This document shows positions 7,698 through 15,974 of a stretch of 64,000 nucleotides of DNA, piece by piece (within the stretch, counting starts at the first letter, position 1; each line of letters begins with the position of its first letter). The notes beneath the pieces were generated by a model, which saw only the letters and a list, made by a program, of their open reading frames with translations, was not told where the DNA came from and made no database searches. The position numbers and the translations under genes were made by a program. The stretch is taken from NCBI GenBank assembly GCA_052093225.1, contig JBQDDG010000013.1, positions 5,396 to 69,395 on the forward strand, in the 5' to 3' direction. The stretch comes from JB111 sp052093225 (GTDB lineage: Bacteria; Actinomycetota; Actinomycetes; Actinomycetales; Actinomycetaceae).

Positions 7698-8537
7698 ATG
7701 GTCGCGCCCGCCACCCTGCGCACGGTCAGAGCAGTGAGTCTCGACGTCGACGGCACGCTCTCGGGCGACGACCACCAGGTCGCCCCGCGCACGGTCGAGT
7801 CGGTCGCCCGGATCGTCGAGCTCGGGCTCCCCGTCTTCCTGCTCACCGGCCGGGCGCGCGAGAACACCCTGGCGCTCGCTCGTCAGCTGGGCATCCCCAA
7901 CATCGTCACGAGCGACAACGGGGCGGTCCTGCTCGACCCGGTGGCGGGCGAGGACGTCGCCGTGCGGCCGATGGCCCTCGACAACGTGGGCTCTCTCGTG
8001 GGGCTCGCCGGCGAGCTCGGTCTCGACGTCACGTGGTGGACGACGTCGGCGATCTACGTGGAGCGGGAGGGTGACGCCGCGGACCTGCTCCGCCGCCTCA
8101 ACGGGGACCTCGTCCAGGTGGGCGACACGTCCGCGCTGCCGGAGGCGGTGACCAAGGTGATGTTCTTCGGCCTGCCCGAGCGCCTCGACGAGGTCGACGA
8201 CGCCGTCCGGGCGCGCTTCCCCGACGCGACGCGCTCGATGGACACGTTCTTCGAGTTCGTCGACGACGCCGCCACCAAGTGGAACGCGCTCGCCGAGATG
8301 CTCCGGCGCCACGGGGTGGATCCCGAGCACTGCCTCGGCATGGGCGACGGCGGCAACGACGTCGGGTGGCTCAGCAGGATCGGCGTACCGATCGCCATGG
8401 GCAACGCGCGGCCCGAGGTGCGCGAGGTGGCCGTCGACGCCACCGCGAGCAACGTCGAGCACGGCGTGGCGCTCGTCCTCGAGGCGCTCGCGGACGAGCT
8501 GACGCGCGCGGCCGCGACCTCCGACTCCGACGACTGA
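7698..8537 (+). CDS. HAD-superfamily phosphatase, Cof/type IIB
   Basis: A 279-residue hydrolase with all four HAD motifs: the nucleophile block SLDVDGTL (Asp16, Asp18), motif II with LLTGR (residues 52-56), the motif III lysine in ATKWNALAEML, and motif IV GMGDGGNDVGWL. The large type IIB cap between motifs II and III places it among Cof/YbiV-like sugar- or cofactor-phosphate phosphatases. The motif IV sequence GDGGND and the following IPIAMGNARPEV-like segment are typical. The substrate is not predictable. It is transcribed alone, divergent from the upstream lipoprotein gene. Confidence 0.9.
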   Translation: MVAPATLRTVRAVSLDVDGTLSGDDHQVAPRTVESVARIVELGLPVFLLTGRARENTLALARQLGIPNIVTSDNGAVLLDPVAGEDVAVRPMALDNVGSLVGLAGELGLDVTWWTTSAIYVEREGDAADLLRRLNGDLVQVGDTSALPEAVTKVMFFGLPERLDEVDDAVRARFPDATRSMDTFFEFVDDAATKWNALAEMLRRHGVDPEHCLGMGDGGNDVGWLSRIGVPIAMGNARPEVREVAVDATASNVEHGVALVLEALADELTRAAATSDSDD

Positions 8538-8546
8538 GGCCCGCCG

Positions 8547-9806
8547 CTACGAGGCGGCCGGCTCCGACTTCGGCTCGGACTCGGACTCGGACTCGGGCTC
8601 CGGCTCCGGCTCCGGCTCAGATTCCGACTCGGACTCCAGCTCCTTCCCGCGCCCCGTCGTCGCGAGCAGTGCCGCGATCGCCGTCGTCACCGGGATCGCG
8701 AGGACGAGCCCGATGGACGAGACGAGCGTGCGCACGACCTCCTCGGCGATCTCGCCGGACAGCAGGGTGTCGACGACGGGCCGCTCCACGAGCGAGGCGA
8801 GCATGATGAGCGGCAGCGCGGTACCGACGTAGGCGAACGCGAGCGTGTAGACCGTCGAGGCGATGTGGTCGCGGCCGATGCGCATCGTCGCCACGAACAG
8901 GCGACGGCGGGAGATGCCCGGGTCGGCCGCGGCCAGCTCCCAGGCGGCCGACGCCTGCGTGATGGTGACGTCGTTGAGCGCGCCGAGCCCGGCGACGACG
9001 ATCCCGCACAGCAGCAGGTCGCTGAGCGAGAGCCCCGGGAACTGCTGGAAGAGCATGAGGCCGGTCTCGTCGGCGCCCGTGAGGTTCGCGGAGCCGGTGC
9101 CCCACATGGCCAGCAGCACGGTAATGGCGAGGCCGACGAACGTCCCGAGGAGCGCCGTCGTCGTGCGGACGGAGACGCCGTGGGCGAGGTAGACGGCGAG
9201 GAACATCATCGCCGAGGAGCCCACGAGCGCCACGAGCACGGGGGAGGAGCCGAGCATGAGCGCAGGGAGCATGAAGAACGCGACGACGCCGAGCGAGGCG
9301 GCCAGGCCGAGCACCGCGGCCAGCCCCTTCCAGCGGGCCACCGCGAGCACGGCCGCCAGGTAGAGCACCGCGAGCCAGGCCACGGGCGTGCTCCGCTCGA
9401 ACTCCCAGAACGTGTAGAGGCTCCCGGTCCCGATGTTGGCCGGGACGTACAGCAGCTGCACGCGGTCGCCGACGTCGATGTTCTCCGCCACCGACGGGTG
9501 CGGCGCGGCCACCGGCGTCTCGTGTCCCTCGTGGGTGCCCTCGGTGACGCGGGCGAGCATCTCGTCTGCGGGGTCGGCCGGGTCGGGTGCCTCGACCACC
9601 TCGGCCGCAACGATCTGGGTCCCGTCCTGGACGAGCGGGAAGGAGCCCATGGGGCTCTCGCCGCGCGGCCACAGTGCGACGAGCCCGACGATCGTCGCGA
9701 CCAGCAGCGGCAGCACGAGCGAGACGAGGACGGTGCGCACCCGGCGCACTCGGCCGGCCGGGAGGTCGGTCGTCACGGGAGCGTGGGAGTGGCTCACGGC
9801 GACCAT
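8547..9806 (-). CDS. YibE/F-like family membrane protein
   Basis: A 419-residue integral membrane protein of the YibE/F-like family (function unknown). It has a first transmembrane helix near residue 25, a soluble extracytoplasmic domain (about residues 50-130, with DRVQLLYVPANIG), then roughly seven helices including FFMLPALMLGSSPVLVALVG and LLCGIVVAGLGALNDVTITQ, the family's most conserved block. The C-terminus is a charged tail of alternating Ser-Glu and Pro-Glu. The ATG at 9806 is preferred, because an upstream start at 9947 adds an Arg-rich extension unlike the family. It converges on the HAD gene with a 9-bp gap. Confidence 0.87.
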   Translation of the reverse strand: MVAVSHSHAPVTTDLPAGRVRRVRTVLVSLVLPLLVATIVGLVALWPRGESPMGSFPLVQDGTQIVAAEVVEAPDPADPADEMLARVTEGTHEGHETPVAAPHPSVAENIDVGDRVQLLYVPANIGTGSLYTFWEFERSTPVAWLAVLYLAAVLAVARWKGLAAVLGLAASLGVVAFFMLPALMLGSSPVLVALVGSSAMMFLAVYLAHGVSVRTTTALLGTFVGLAITVLLAMWGTGSANLTGADETGLMLFQQFPGLSLSDLLLCGIVVAGLGALNDVTITQASAAWELAAADPGISRRRLFVATMRIGRDHIASTVYTLAFAYVGTALPLIMLASLVERPVVDTLLSGEIAEEVVRTLVSSIGLVLAIPVTTAIAALLATTGRGKELESESESEPEPEPEPESESESEPKSEPAAS

Positions 9807-9900
9807 CGTGCGCCGCGTGGCGGCCGAGCGGCGATGGGCCACGCCGGGGTATGGCAGCTCAGTCCTCCGACCTTGCCCTCCTGGTCGCGCCGCCGTCCGA

Positions 9901-10650
9901 TCACGTCGTGGTCGGCACCCGGGCCCCAGCCGACGGCTCGGGAACAACAGGCAGTTCGCTCGCTGCCTCCGCGGCCAGCCCGAGGCGCTCGAGGGCGCCC
10001 GGTCGGAAGCCCTTGACGACGAGCCAGACGCCGAGCGAGCCCTCCCACGCGGCGATCGGCAGCGCGGCGAGGGCGGCGAGCCACGAGACCTGGTCCGCGG
10101 CGCCGAAGACCGTCGCGGTCGCGGAGGCGATGAGCAGCGGCGCGCCGATCAGGCCGAGGGTCGGGATGATCCGCGGGACGAGGCCCGAGGCGTAGAGGGC
10201 GCCGCCGAGGCACAGGGCGTTGACGGCCGGGATGAGGCCGGGGCCCACGAGGAAGGTCCAGTCGTGCACGGCGACGAGCGCCACGTGCACCGCCGTCAGC
10301 GCGCCGGGCGCGAGCCTGGTGGTGTCGCTCAGCGTGAGGATCGACAGGATGCTGAGCACGCCGACGAGGATGAGCGCCCCCTCGATCACCCGCGCGGTGA
10401 CGAAACCGAGCGCGGCGGCCTCGCTCTGCCGGCGCACGACGGGGAAGAGGACGACGGCGGTACCGATGCAGGCGGCCGCGAGGGCGATCTCCATGACGGC
10501 GCCCCACACGGGCAGCCCGCTCGAGACGGTGCCGTGCACGAGCTCGGGGTCGAGGGCGGGGGCCTTGAGCGTGACGGCGGGGATCGAGGTGACGAAGGTG
10601 AAGAGGTAGAGCACACCGGCGATCAGCGCGGTGCGGCGCGTGGGGGACAT
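9901..10650 (-). CDS. DUF4386-type membrane protein
   Basis: A 249-residue protein with about six to seven transmembrane helices, starting RRTALIAGVLYLFTFVTSIP and continuing through ILVGVLSILSILTLS and LVPRIIPTLGLIGAPLLIAS. This matches the DUF4386 family, whose function is unknown. Its start at 10650 lies 89 bp from the divergent TetR gene, and the region between holds two copies of a 15-bp operator-like sequence, so it is the likely target of that regulator. Confidence 0.85.
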   Translation of the reverse strand: MSPTRRTALIAGVLYLFTFVTSIPAVTLKAPALDPELVHGTVSSGLPVWGAVMEIALAAACIGTAVVLFPVVRRQSEAAALGFVTARVIEGALILVGVLSILSILTLSDTTRLAPGALTAVHVALVAVHDWTFLVGPGLIPAVNALCLGGALYASGLVPRIIPTLGLIGAPLLIASATATVFGAADQVSWLAALAALPIAAWEGSLGVWLVVKGFRPGALERLGLAAEAASELPVVPEPSAGARVPTTT

Positions 10651-10666
10651 GGGGGCTCCTGGTGAG

Positions 10667-10715
10667 GTGTACGGCGTAGACCGATCGGACATCACGGTAG
10701 GTGTACGGTGTAGAC
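10667..10715. promoter_or_regulatory. two TetR-type operator copies between the DUF4386 and TetR genes
   Basis: GTGTACGGCGTAGAC (10667-10681) and GTGTACGGTGTAGAC (10701-10715) are near-identical, each an imperfect palindrome of the form GTnTAC-nnn-GTAnAC, spaced 34 bp apart. Similar GTnTAC half-sites are common TetR-family operators. Both sit in the 88-bp divergent gap, so one regulator could repress both genes. Confidence 0.75.
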
Positions 10716-10738
10716 CCGTCAAGCATCGAGGAGGAGAC

Positions 10739-11425
10739 GTGCGAGAGACGCTCAACCGGGCCCGCGTGATCGATGCGGCGATCACCCACGCCGATGGCTC
10801 CGGCGTCACGTCGCTGAGCATGCGCAGCCTGGCCGCGGATCTCGGGGTGACGCCGATGGCGATGTACAAGCACGTGGCGAACAAGGAGGACCTCCTCGAC
10901 GCGATGATCGACGCCCTCGTGGCCGACGTCGGCACGGACGAGGACCTGGGTGCCGCCGACTGGCGGGGACGCGTCCGCGCCCGCGTGCTCTCGGCGCGCG
11001 CCGCCCTCCTCGACCACCCGTGGGCGCCGTCAGTCATCGAGTCACGCACCGCGGCCTCCCCGGTGGTCCTCGACCACATGAACGCGCTCATGGGCGACCT
11101 CCTCGCGGGCGGCCTCACGGCCGACCTCACGCACCACGCCATGCACGTCCTCGGCAGCCGGATGTGGGGTTTCACCCAGGAGGTGTTCCCGACGCCGAAG
11201 GTGCCGGACGACCCGGACGAGAGGGACGCCTTCCTCGCCGGCGCCGCCGAGCGCTACCCGCACATCATGGCGATCTCCGCGGCCGCCTCCCACACGGGGG
11301 AGGCCATCGGCTGCGACGACCAGGCCGAGTTCGAGCTCGCCCTCGACCTGCTCCTCGACGGCGTGGCCCGGATGCACGAGGCGGGCTGGGTGTCGGCGAG
11401 CGCCACTCGCACGGACGACCAGTGA
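10739..11425 (+). CDS. TetR family transcriptional regulator
   Basis: A 228-residue regulator with an N-terminal TetR helix-turn-helix (LSMRSLAADLGVTPMAMYKH, residues 23-42) followed by VANKEDLLDAMIDALV. The C-terminal ligand domain resembles the TetR_C (tetracycline-repressor-like) type, with long helices and RMWGFTQEVFPTPKVP. The GTG at 10739 follows GAGGAGAC. It is divergent from the DUF4386 membrane protein gene and shares its operator region, so it probably regulates that gene and itself. Confidence 0.9.
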   Translation: MRETLNRARVIDAAITHADGSGVTSLSMRSLAADLGVTPMAMYKHVANKEDLLDAMIDALVADVGTDEDLGAADWRGRVRARVLSARAALLDHPWAPSVIESRTAASPVVLDHMNALMGDLLAGGLTADLTHHAMHVLGSRMWGFTQEVFPTPKVPDDPDERDAFLAGAAERYPHIMAISAAASHTGEAIGCDDQAEFELALDLLLDGVARMHEAGWVSASATRTDDQ

Positions 11426-11473
11426 GACCATCTCGTCGTACGTCTCGACGAGGAGCGTGACCGAGGAGGAACG

Positions 11474-12091
11474 ATGTATCCGTCGTCCGGTGGGTCCGGT
11501 CGTCGGCGGGTAGCGGCCGCCGCCATGGCGGCGCTGCTCCTGACCGCCTGCGGATCCGGGACCGAGCCGGACGCGTCCACGTCCCCCACCGCCTCGGACG
11601 ACGCGGACGCGCACGGGTCCTCCACCACACCGGCAGCCGGCCCGGGCGACCACGACACCGAGCCCGACCTCGCGAGGTTGGAGGACCCGCAGACCCCGCG
11701 GGACGAGCTGCCGGTCACTGAGGATGGCGTCACCCCGATCGGCTCGGGACTGCTCGACCCCGCGACGAGCCGCTGGCTCGGCGACGGCGGCGACCGCCTG
11801 TACTTCGCCGCGCGGGACCGCGGCGGGGACGTCTGCCTCGCCGTCGTGCTGCCCGGCAAGACCTCGGGCCTCTCGTGCCTCCCGCCGGCGGACTTCCACA
11901 CCTCCGGGGTGTGGGTGCGAGTGAGCGCCCAGGGCGCATCGGCGGAGGCCTGGCTCGTGCCCGACGCCGTCGCCGACGGCTCGAACATCGTCGAGATCGG
12001 CGACGACGGACCGGAGCCGCCGCTCAGCCTCGACCCGGAGGGCGTCGAGGCGACGGACTTCCGGATACCGCCGCAGTACGCCGAAGAGTGA
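11474..12091 (+). CDS. putative lipoprotein
   Basis: A 205-residue lipoprotein with an Arg-rich start, a hydrophobic stretch and a lipobox LLLTAC (cysteine near residue 26). A Thr/Ser/Pro/Asp-rich linker runs to about residue 60. The rest is a compact domain with two cysteines (GDVCLAVVLP and GLSCLPPADF) that could form a disulfide. No family is recognised. The gene follows the TetR gene by 48 bp, with GAGGAGGAACG before the ATG, and the thymidine kinase gene follows closely. Confidence 0.75.
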   Translation: MYPSSGGSGRRRVAAAAMAALLLTACGSGTEPDASTSPTASDDADAHGSSTTPAAGPGDHDTEPDLARLEDPQTPRDELPVTEDGVTPIGSGLLDPATSRWLGDGGDRLYFAARDRGGDVCLAVVLPGKTSGLSCLPPADFHTSGVWVRVSAQGASAEAWLVPDAVADGSNIVEIGDDGPEPPLSLDPEGVEATDFRIPPQYAEE

Positions 12092-12111
12092 CCACACCTA
12101 GGCTCACGGGG

Positions 12112-12690
12112 GTGAGCCCCGACGCGTACGGCCGCCTCCAGGTCATCGCCGGCCCGATGTTCGCCGGCAAGTCCGAGGAGCTGCTGCGCCGCGTGCGCCG
12201 CGCCCGGCTGGCGGGCCTCGAGGTCGTCGTCGTCAACCATGCCTGGGACGTGCGCCACGGGACCGGCGAGGTCTCCTCGCACGTGGGGGCACGCACCGCC
12301 GCCGAGGCGGCCGTCGACGCCGACGGGCTGCTCGAGGTGGTCGGCCGCAGCGCGCCCGCCCTGCTGGCGATCGACGAGGCCCAGTTCTTCGGCGACGACC
12401 TGGTACCGGCGGTCGAGGAGATCCTCGGGCGCGGGACCACCGTCGTCGTCGCCGGCCTCTGCGTGACCTTCGACGGACGCCCGTTCGCCCCGCTGCCCGA
12501 CCTCATGGCGCTCGCCGAGGACGTCACCAAGCTGACGGCGGTGTGCGACGTCTGCGGCGCCGACGCCGCCTTCCACCAGCGCACGCGGGACGACGACGCC
12601 GCGGACGCCCTCGCGCAGTCCCCCGAGCACGTCGGTGGCACCGAGAGCTACCGGGCACGGTGCCGGCGGCACTTCTCCGGCGACGGGTAG
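12112..12690 (+). CDS. tdk: thymidine kinase (type II)
   Basis: A 192-residue type II thymidine kinase, phosphorylating thymidine to dTMP in the salvage pathway. It shows the P-loop GPMFAGKSEELLRRV, the IDEAQFF box (Walker B/lasso region), GLCVTFDGRPF, and zinc-binding cysteines in VCDVCGADAAF and, near the C-terminus, RARCRRHF. The family's usual second CxxC/CxxH pair is thus only partly conserved at its end. The GTG at 12112 sits just before the P-loop. A GTG at 12088, overlapping the upstream stop, is an in-frame alternative that adds eight residues. Confidence 0.93.
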   Translation: MSPDAYGRLQVIAGPMFAGKSEELLRRVRRARLAGLEVVVVNHAWDVRHGTGEVSSHVGARTAAEAAVDADGLLEVVGRSAPALLAIDEAQFFGDDLVPAVEEILGRGTTVVVAGLCVTFDGRPFAPLPDLMALAEDVTKLTAVCDVCGADAAFHQRTRDDDAADALAQSPEHVGGTESYRARCRRHFSGDG

Positions 12691-12731
12691 GCGCGGGCCG
12701 CCCGCCCGGGCAGCCCGAGTACGCTCGGGAC

Positions 12732-14015
12732 ATGCCGATCACCCTCGCCGACGTCGTCGACGTGGTCCACCGGCTCTACCCGCCCGGCACGGCCGAGGCG
12801 TGGGACGCCGTCGGGCTCGTCGCCGGTGACGTGGACGCCACGGTCAGCCGCGTCCACCTCGCCGTCGACCCCACCGAGGAGGTCGTCGAGGAGGCGCTCG
12901 CCCTCGGCGCGGACCTCCTGTGGGTCCACCACCCGCTCTTCCTCAAGGGGACGACGACGGTGGCCACGTCGAGCCCGAAGGGCCGCCTCGTGCACCGGCT
13001 CATCGCCGGCGGGTGCGCGCTGCTCACCTCGCACACGAACGCGGACATCGCCGTCGACGGTGTCTCCCAGGCGCTCGCCGACCTGCTCGGGCTCACGGGC
13101 CAGCGCCCGCTCGTGCCGGCGGACCACGAGCCGACGGTCAGCGAGCCGGCGGGCCACGGATCGGACACCGGCGCGCCGGCCACGCTCGTCGTCCACGTGC
13201 CGCGCACCCACACCCCCGCCCTGCTCGACGCGCTCGCGGCTGCGGGCGCGGGCCGGCAGGGCGACTACGAGCGAGCCGCGTTCTCCTCGGTCGGCACCGG
13301 CACCTTCCGGCCCCTCGACGGCGCGCGGCCGGCGATCGGCTCGGTCGGCGACGTCGAGGAGGTCGAGGAGGACCGCCTCGAGATGCTCGTCCCCGCGGGC
13401 AGCGAGCCGGCGGTGCTCGACGCCCTGCGTGCGGCGCACCCCTACGCGGAGCCGTCCTACGCACTGCTGCGGCACGACCGGACCGGCTCGGTGCGGGCCG
13501 CCGGTTCAGCGTCGGCCACTGCCTCGGCCCCAGGCTCGCCGTCGGCCCCCGGCTCCGCCCCGGCCGCAGCCACGGCACCCCGCACGGGCCACGGCCGGAT
13601 CGGGGACCTGCCCGAGGCCCTCACCCTCGAACAGTTCGGCGAGCTCGCCGCCGAGCGTCTCCCGCGCACGCCGGCCGGCCTCACCGTCGGCGGGGACCTC
13701 GCTGCCACGGTGCGCCGGGTCGCCGTCTCGGGCGGGTCCGGGGACGCGTTCCTCGCCGACGCGCGCCGAGCGGGCGCCGACGTCTACCTCACCGCGGACC
13801 TGCGCCACCACCCGGCCTCCGAGCACCTCGAGGGCGGCCGGCCCCACCTCGTCTCCGCCACGCACTGGGCGACCGAACGGCCCTGGCTCGACGTCGCGGC
13901 CCGCGTCCTGCGCGAGCGGACCGACCTCGAGGTCACGGTCTCCGACCTCGTCACCGACCCGTGGGCGGCGCGCCTCGGCGCCCACCCCCGGCCGACCACC
14001 CCCGAAGGGAACTGA
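12732..14015 (+). CDS. Nif3-like dinuclear metal centre protein (GTP cyclohydrolase 1 type 2/NIF3 family)
   Basis: A 427-residue Nif3/YbgI-family protein with predicted dimetal ligands in LLWVHHPLFLKG (residues about 61-72), TSHTNADIAVD (about 100) and SATHWATERP near the C-terminus. The central insertion (residues about 140-275) includes a YqfO/CutA-like domain (LEMLVPAGSEPAVLDALRAA, HPYAEPSYALL). A Ser/Ala/Pro-rich run follows before the second Nif3 half. The family's cellular role is unsettled. The next gene, for a zinc-ribbon-family protein, starts 2 bp after the stop, the usual actinobacterial gene order. Confidence 0.92.
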   Translation: MPITLADVVDVVHRLYPPGTAEAWDAVGLVAGDVDATVSRVHLAVDPTEEVVEEALALGADLLWVHHPLFLKGTTTVATSSPKGRLVHRLIAGGCALLTSHTNADIAVDGVSQALADLLGLTGQRPLVPADHEPTVSEPAGHGSDTGAPATLVVHVPRTHTPALLDALAAAGAGRQGDYERAAFSSVGTGTFRPLDGARPAIGSVGDVEEVEEDRLEMLVPAGSEPAVLDALRAAHPYAEPSYALLRHDRTGSVRAAGSASATASAPGSPSAPGSAPAAATAPRTGHGRIGDLPEALTLEQFGELAAERLPRTPAGLTVGGDLAATVRRVAVSGGSGDAFLADARRAGADVYLTADLRHHPASEHLEGGRPHLVSATHWATERPWLDVAARVLRERTDLEVTVSDLVTDPWAARLGAHPRPTTPEGN

Positions 14016-14016
14016 C

Positions 14017-14757
14017 GTGCCCACCGCACCACTCGTCGACCAGCTGCGGCTGCTCGACCTGCAGGACATCGACACCGCGCTCGCGCGGCTCGCCCACGAG
14101 CGGCGTTCACTCCCCGTGCTCGCCCAGATCGAGGCGCTCACGGGCCGGGCCGACGACCTGCGCGACGAGCACGTCCTGGCCACCTCCGCCGCCGGCGACG
14201 CGCGCCGGGCCCTGACCAAGGCCAACGCCGACGTCGAGCAGGTCCGCAGCCGGGCCGCCCGCAACCAGACGCGGCTCGACTCGGGCGAGGGGCTTTCCCG
14301 CGAGCTGCTGGCGCTGCAGGAGGAGATCGCGCACCTGGCCCAGCGCCAGGAGGTGCTCGAGGAGGCCGAGCTCGAGGCGATGGAGACCGCCGAGGCGGCC
14401 GACGCACGGGTGGCCTCCCTCGACGAGCAGGCGGGCTCCGTCGCCGCGGACCTCGTCACGCTCGGCGAGGAGCGCGAGGCCGCGTTCGCCCGCATCGACG
14501 CCGACATCGCCGCGAAGAAGGCGGAGCGGGACGAGCTCGCGGCGGGGCTGCCGGACGTCCTCATGGACGAGTACGAGTACGCGCGCAGGAGGACCGGGGG
14601 TCTCGGTGCGGTCGCGGTGCGCGGCCACCGGGCCGACGCCGTCGCGGTCGACTTCTCGCTCGCCGAGCAGTCGATGATCGACACGGCCGCCGAGGACGAG
14701 ATCCTCGTCAGCGAGGACCACGGCTACCTCCTCGTGCGGGTGGGGGACCGGCGGTGA
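14017..14757 (+). CDS. coiled-coil CT398/zinc-ribbon family protein without the zinc-binding cysteines
   Basis: A 246-residue protein, mostly long alpha-helical coiled coil (residues 5-180, for example SRELLALQEEIAHLAQRQEV and AAKKAERDELAAGLPDVLMD). Position, length and EYARRRTGGLGAVAVRG identify the CT398-like family with a C-terminal zinc ribbon. Family members normally end with two CxxC pairs. Here that segment reads VRGHRADAVAVDF and ILVSEDHGYLLVR, with no cysteine in the whole protein. It sits between the Nif3-like and RNase H genes and overlaps the latter by GTGA, so it is probably still translated as part of the operon. Confidence 0.85.
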   Translation: MPTAPLVDQLRLLDLQDIDTALARLAHERRSLPVLAQIEALTGRADDLRDEHVLATSAAGDARRALTKANADVEQVRSRAARNQTRLDSGEGLSRELLALQEEIAHLAQRQEVLEEAELEAMETAEAADARVASLDEQAGSVAADLVTLGEEREAAFARIDADIAAKKAERDELAAGLPDVLMDEYEYARRRTGGLGAVAVRGHRADAVAVDFSLAEQSMIDTAAEDEILVSEDHGYLLVRVGDRR

Positions 14758-15971
14758 CGCGGCGGCTGCTCATCCACACCGACGGCGGCGCGCGCGGGAA
14801 CCCGGGCCCCGCCGGCTACGGCGCGGCCGTCACCGATGCCACCACCGGGGAGCGCCTCGCCACGCGCAGCGGCTTCCTCGGCTCCACCACGAACAACGTC
14901 GCCGAGTACACGGCGCTCGTCGAGGGCCTGCGGGCCGCCGCCCGTATCGACGACGAGGCGGAGGTCGAGGTGCGCGCCGACTCCAAGCTCGTGGTCGAGC
15001 AGATGTCGGGCCGCTGGAAGATCAAGCACGAGGACATGCGCCGCCTCGCGGTCGAGGCCCGCGACGCCTTTCCCGCGCACCGCGTGACCTACACGTGGAT
15101 CCCGCGGGCGCAGAACTCGGTCGCCGACGGGCTGGCCAACGACGCGATGGACTCCCGCGCCGACGCCTCGACCGACGAGTGGCTCACGTCCCTCGCCCCG
15201 ACGGCGGAGCTCGGGTCGGAGTCCGACGACGCCTGGCCGTCGGAGCCGGGCGGTGACGGGCCGACCGCACTGTTCGAGGTCGAGGAGCCTGCCCCCGCGG
15301 CACCGCGGGCGGGAGAACCGACGCGCGTCTACCTGGTCCGGCACGGCGTCACCGACTGGACGGTGACCGGTCGCCAGAGCGGGTCGGACACGCCCGGGCC
15401 GGACCTCACGGACCTCGGCCGGCGCCAGGCCCGCGACGCCGGGCGGCTGCTGGCCAGGCTCGCCGAGGGCGACGGCGTCGACCTCACCACCGCCGAGGTC
15501 CGGGTCTCGCCGATCATCCGCACGCGCCAGAGTGCCGAGGAGCTCGTCCGCGCGGCCGGGCTCGGCGAACCGGTCGTCGACGACCGTCTGCGCGAGGTGC
15601 GGTTCGGCGAGTGGGACGGCCTCACCGAGGCCGAGATCGAGGACCGTTGGCCGGGCGAGCTCGCCCGGTGGCGCTCCGACGCCGACGCCGAGCCGCCCGG
15701 TGGCGAGTCGCACCGCGCCGTCGGCGCACGGATCGCCCGCGTGCTGCAGGAGGTCGCCGGTACCGAGGGCCGGGCGGTCGTGCTCGTCACGCACTCCGTC
15801 GTCACGCGCGCGGCCGTGTCGCTGGTGGCCCGGATGTCGAACGACGGCTGGGGACGGGTCCGCGTCCGCCCCGGCTCGGTGACGATGCTCGCCGTGAGCG
15901 GCCTCGACGCGAACGGGCGGCTCGAGGGCCAGGTCAGCTACGTGGGCGCACCCTCGGAGTCCGTGGGCTGA
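14754..15971 (+). CDS. bifunctional ribonuclease HI/histidine phosphatase
   Basis: A 405-residue fusion. Residues 1-140 are an RNase HI domain with catalytic acidic residues in LLIHTDGGARGNPGP (Asp10), NNVAEYTALVEGL (Glu51), RADSKLV (Asp76) and the C-terminal ADGLANDAM. Residues 188-400 are a histidine phosphatase with VYLVRHGVTDW (His197), RLREVRFGEWDGL and VLVTHSVVTRAA. Actinobacterial homologues such as Rv2228c cleave RNA in RNA:DNA hybrids and have acid or alpha-ribazole phosphatase activity. An acidic linker joins the halves. The GTG start overlaps the previous stop by 4 bp, indicating translational coupling with the upstream gene. Confidence 0.94.
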   Translation: MTRRLLIHTDGGARGNPGPAGYGAAVTDATTGERLATRSGFLGSTTNNVAEYTALVEGLRAAARIDDEAEVEVRADSKLVVEQMSGRWKIKHEDMRRLAVEARDAFPAHRVTYTWIPRAQNSVADGLANDAMDSRADASTDEWLTSLAPTAELGSESDDAWPSEPGGDGPTALFEVEEPAPAAPRAGEPTRVYLVRHGVTDWTVTGRQSGSDTPGPDLTDLGRRQARDAGRLLARLAEGDGVDLTTAEVRVSPIIRTRQSAEELVRAAGLGEPVVDDRLREVRFGEWDGLTEAEIEDRWPGELARWRSDADAEPPGGESHRAVGARIARVLQEVAGTEGRAVVLVTHSVVTRAAVSLVARMSNDGWGRVRVRPGSVTMLAVSGLDANGRLEGQVSYVGAPSESVG

Positions 15972-15974
15972 GCG

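Noticed and set aside
12691..14016. Frameshift in the Nif3-like gene, suggested by its low-complexity insert
   Set aside because: The Ser/Ala/Pro stretch is in frame and both Nif3 halves are complete with metal ligands.
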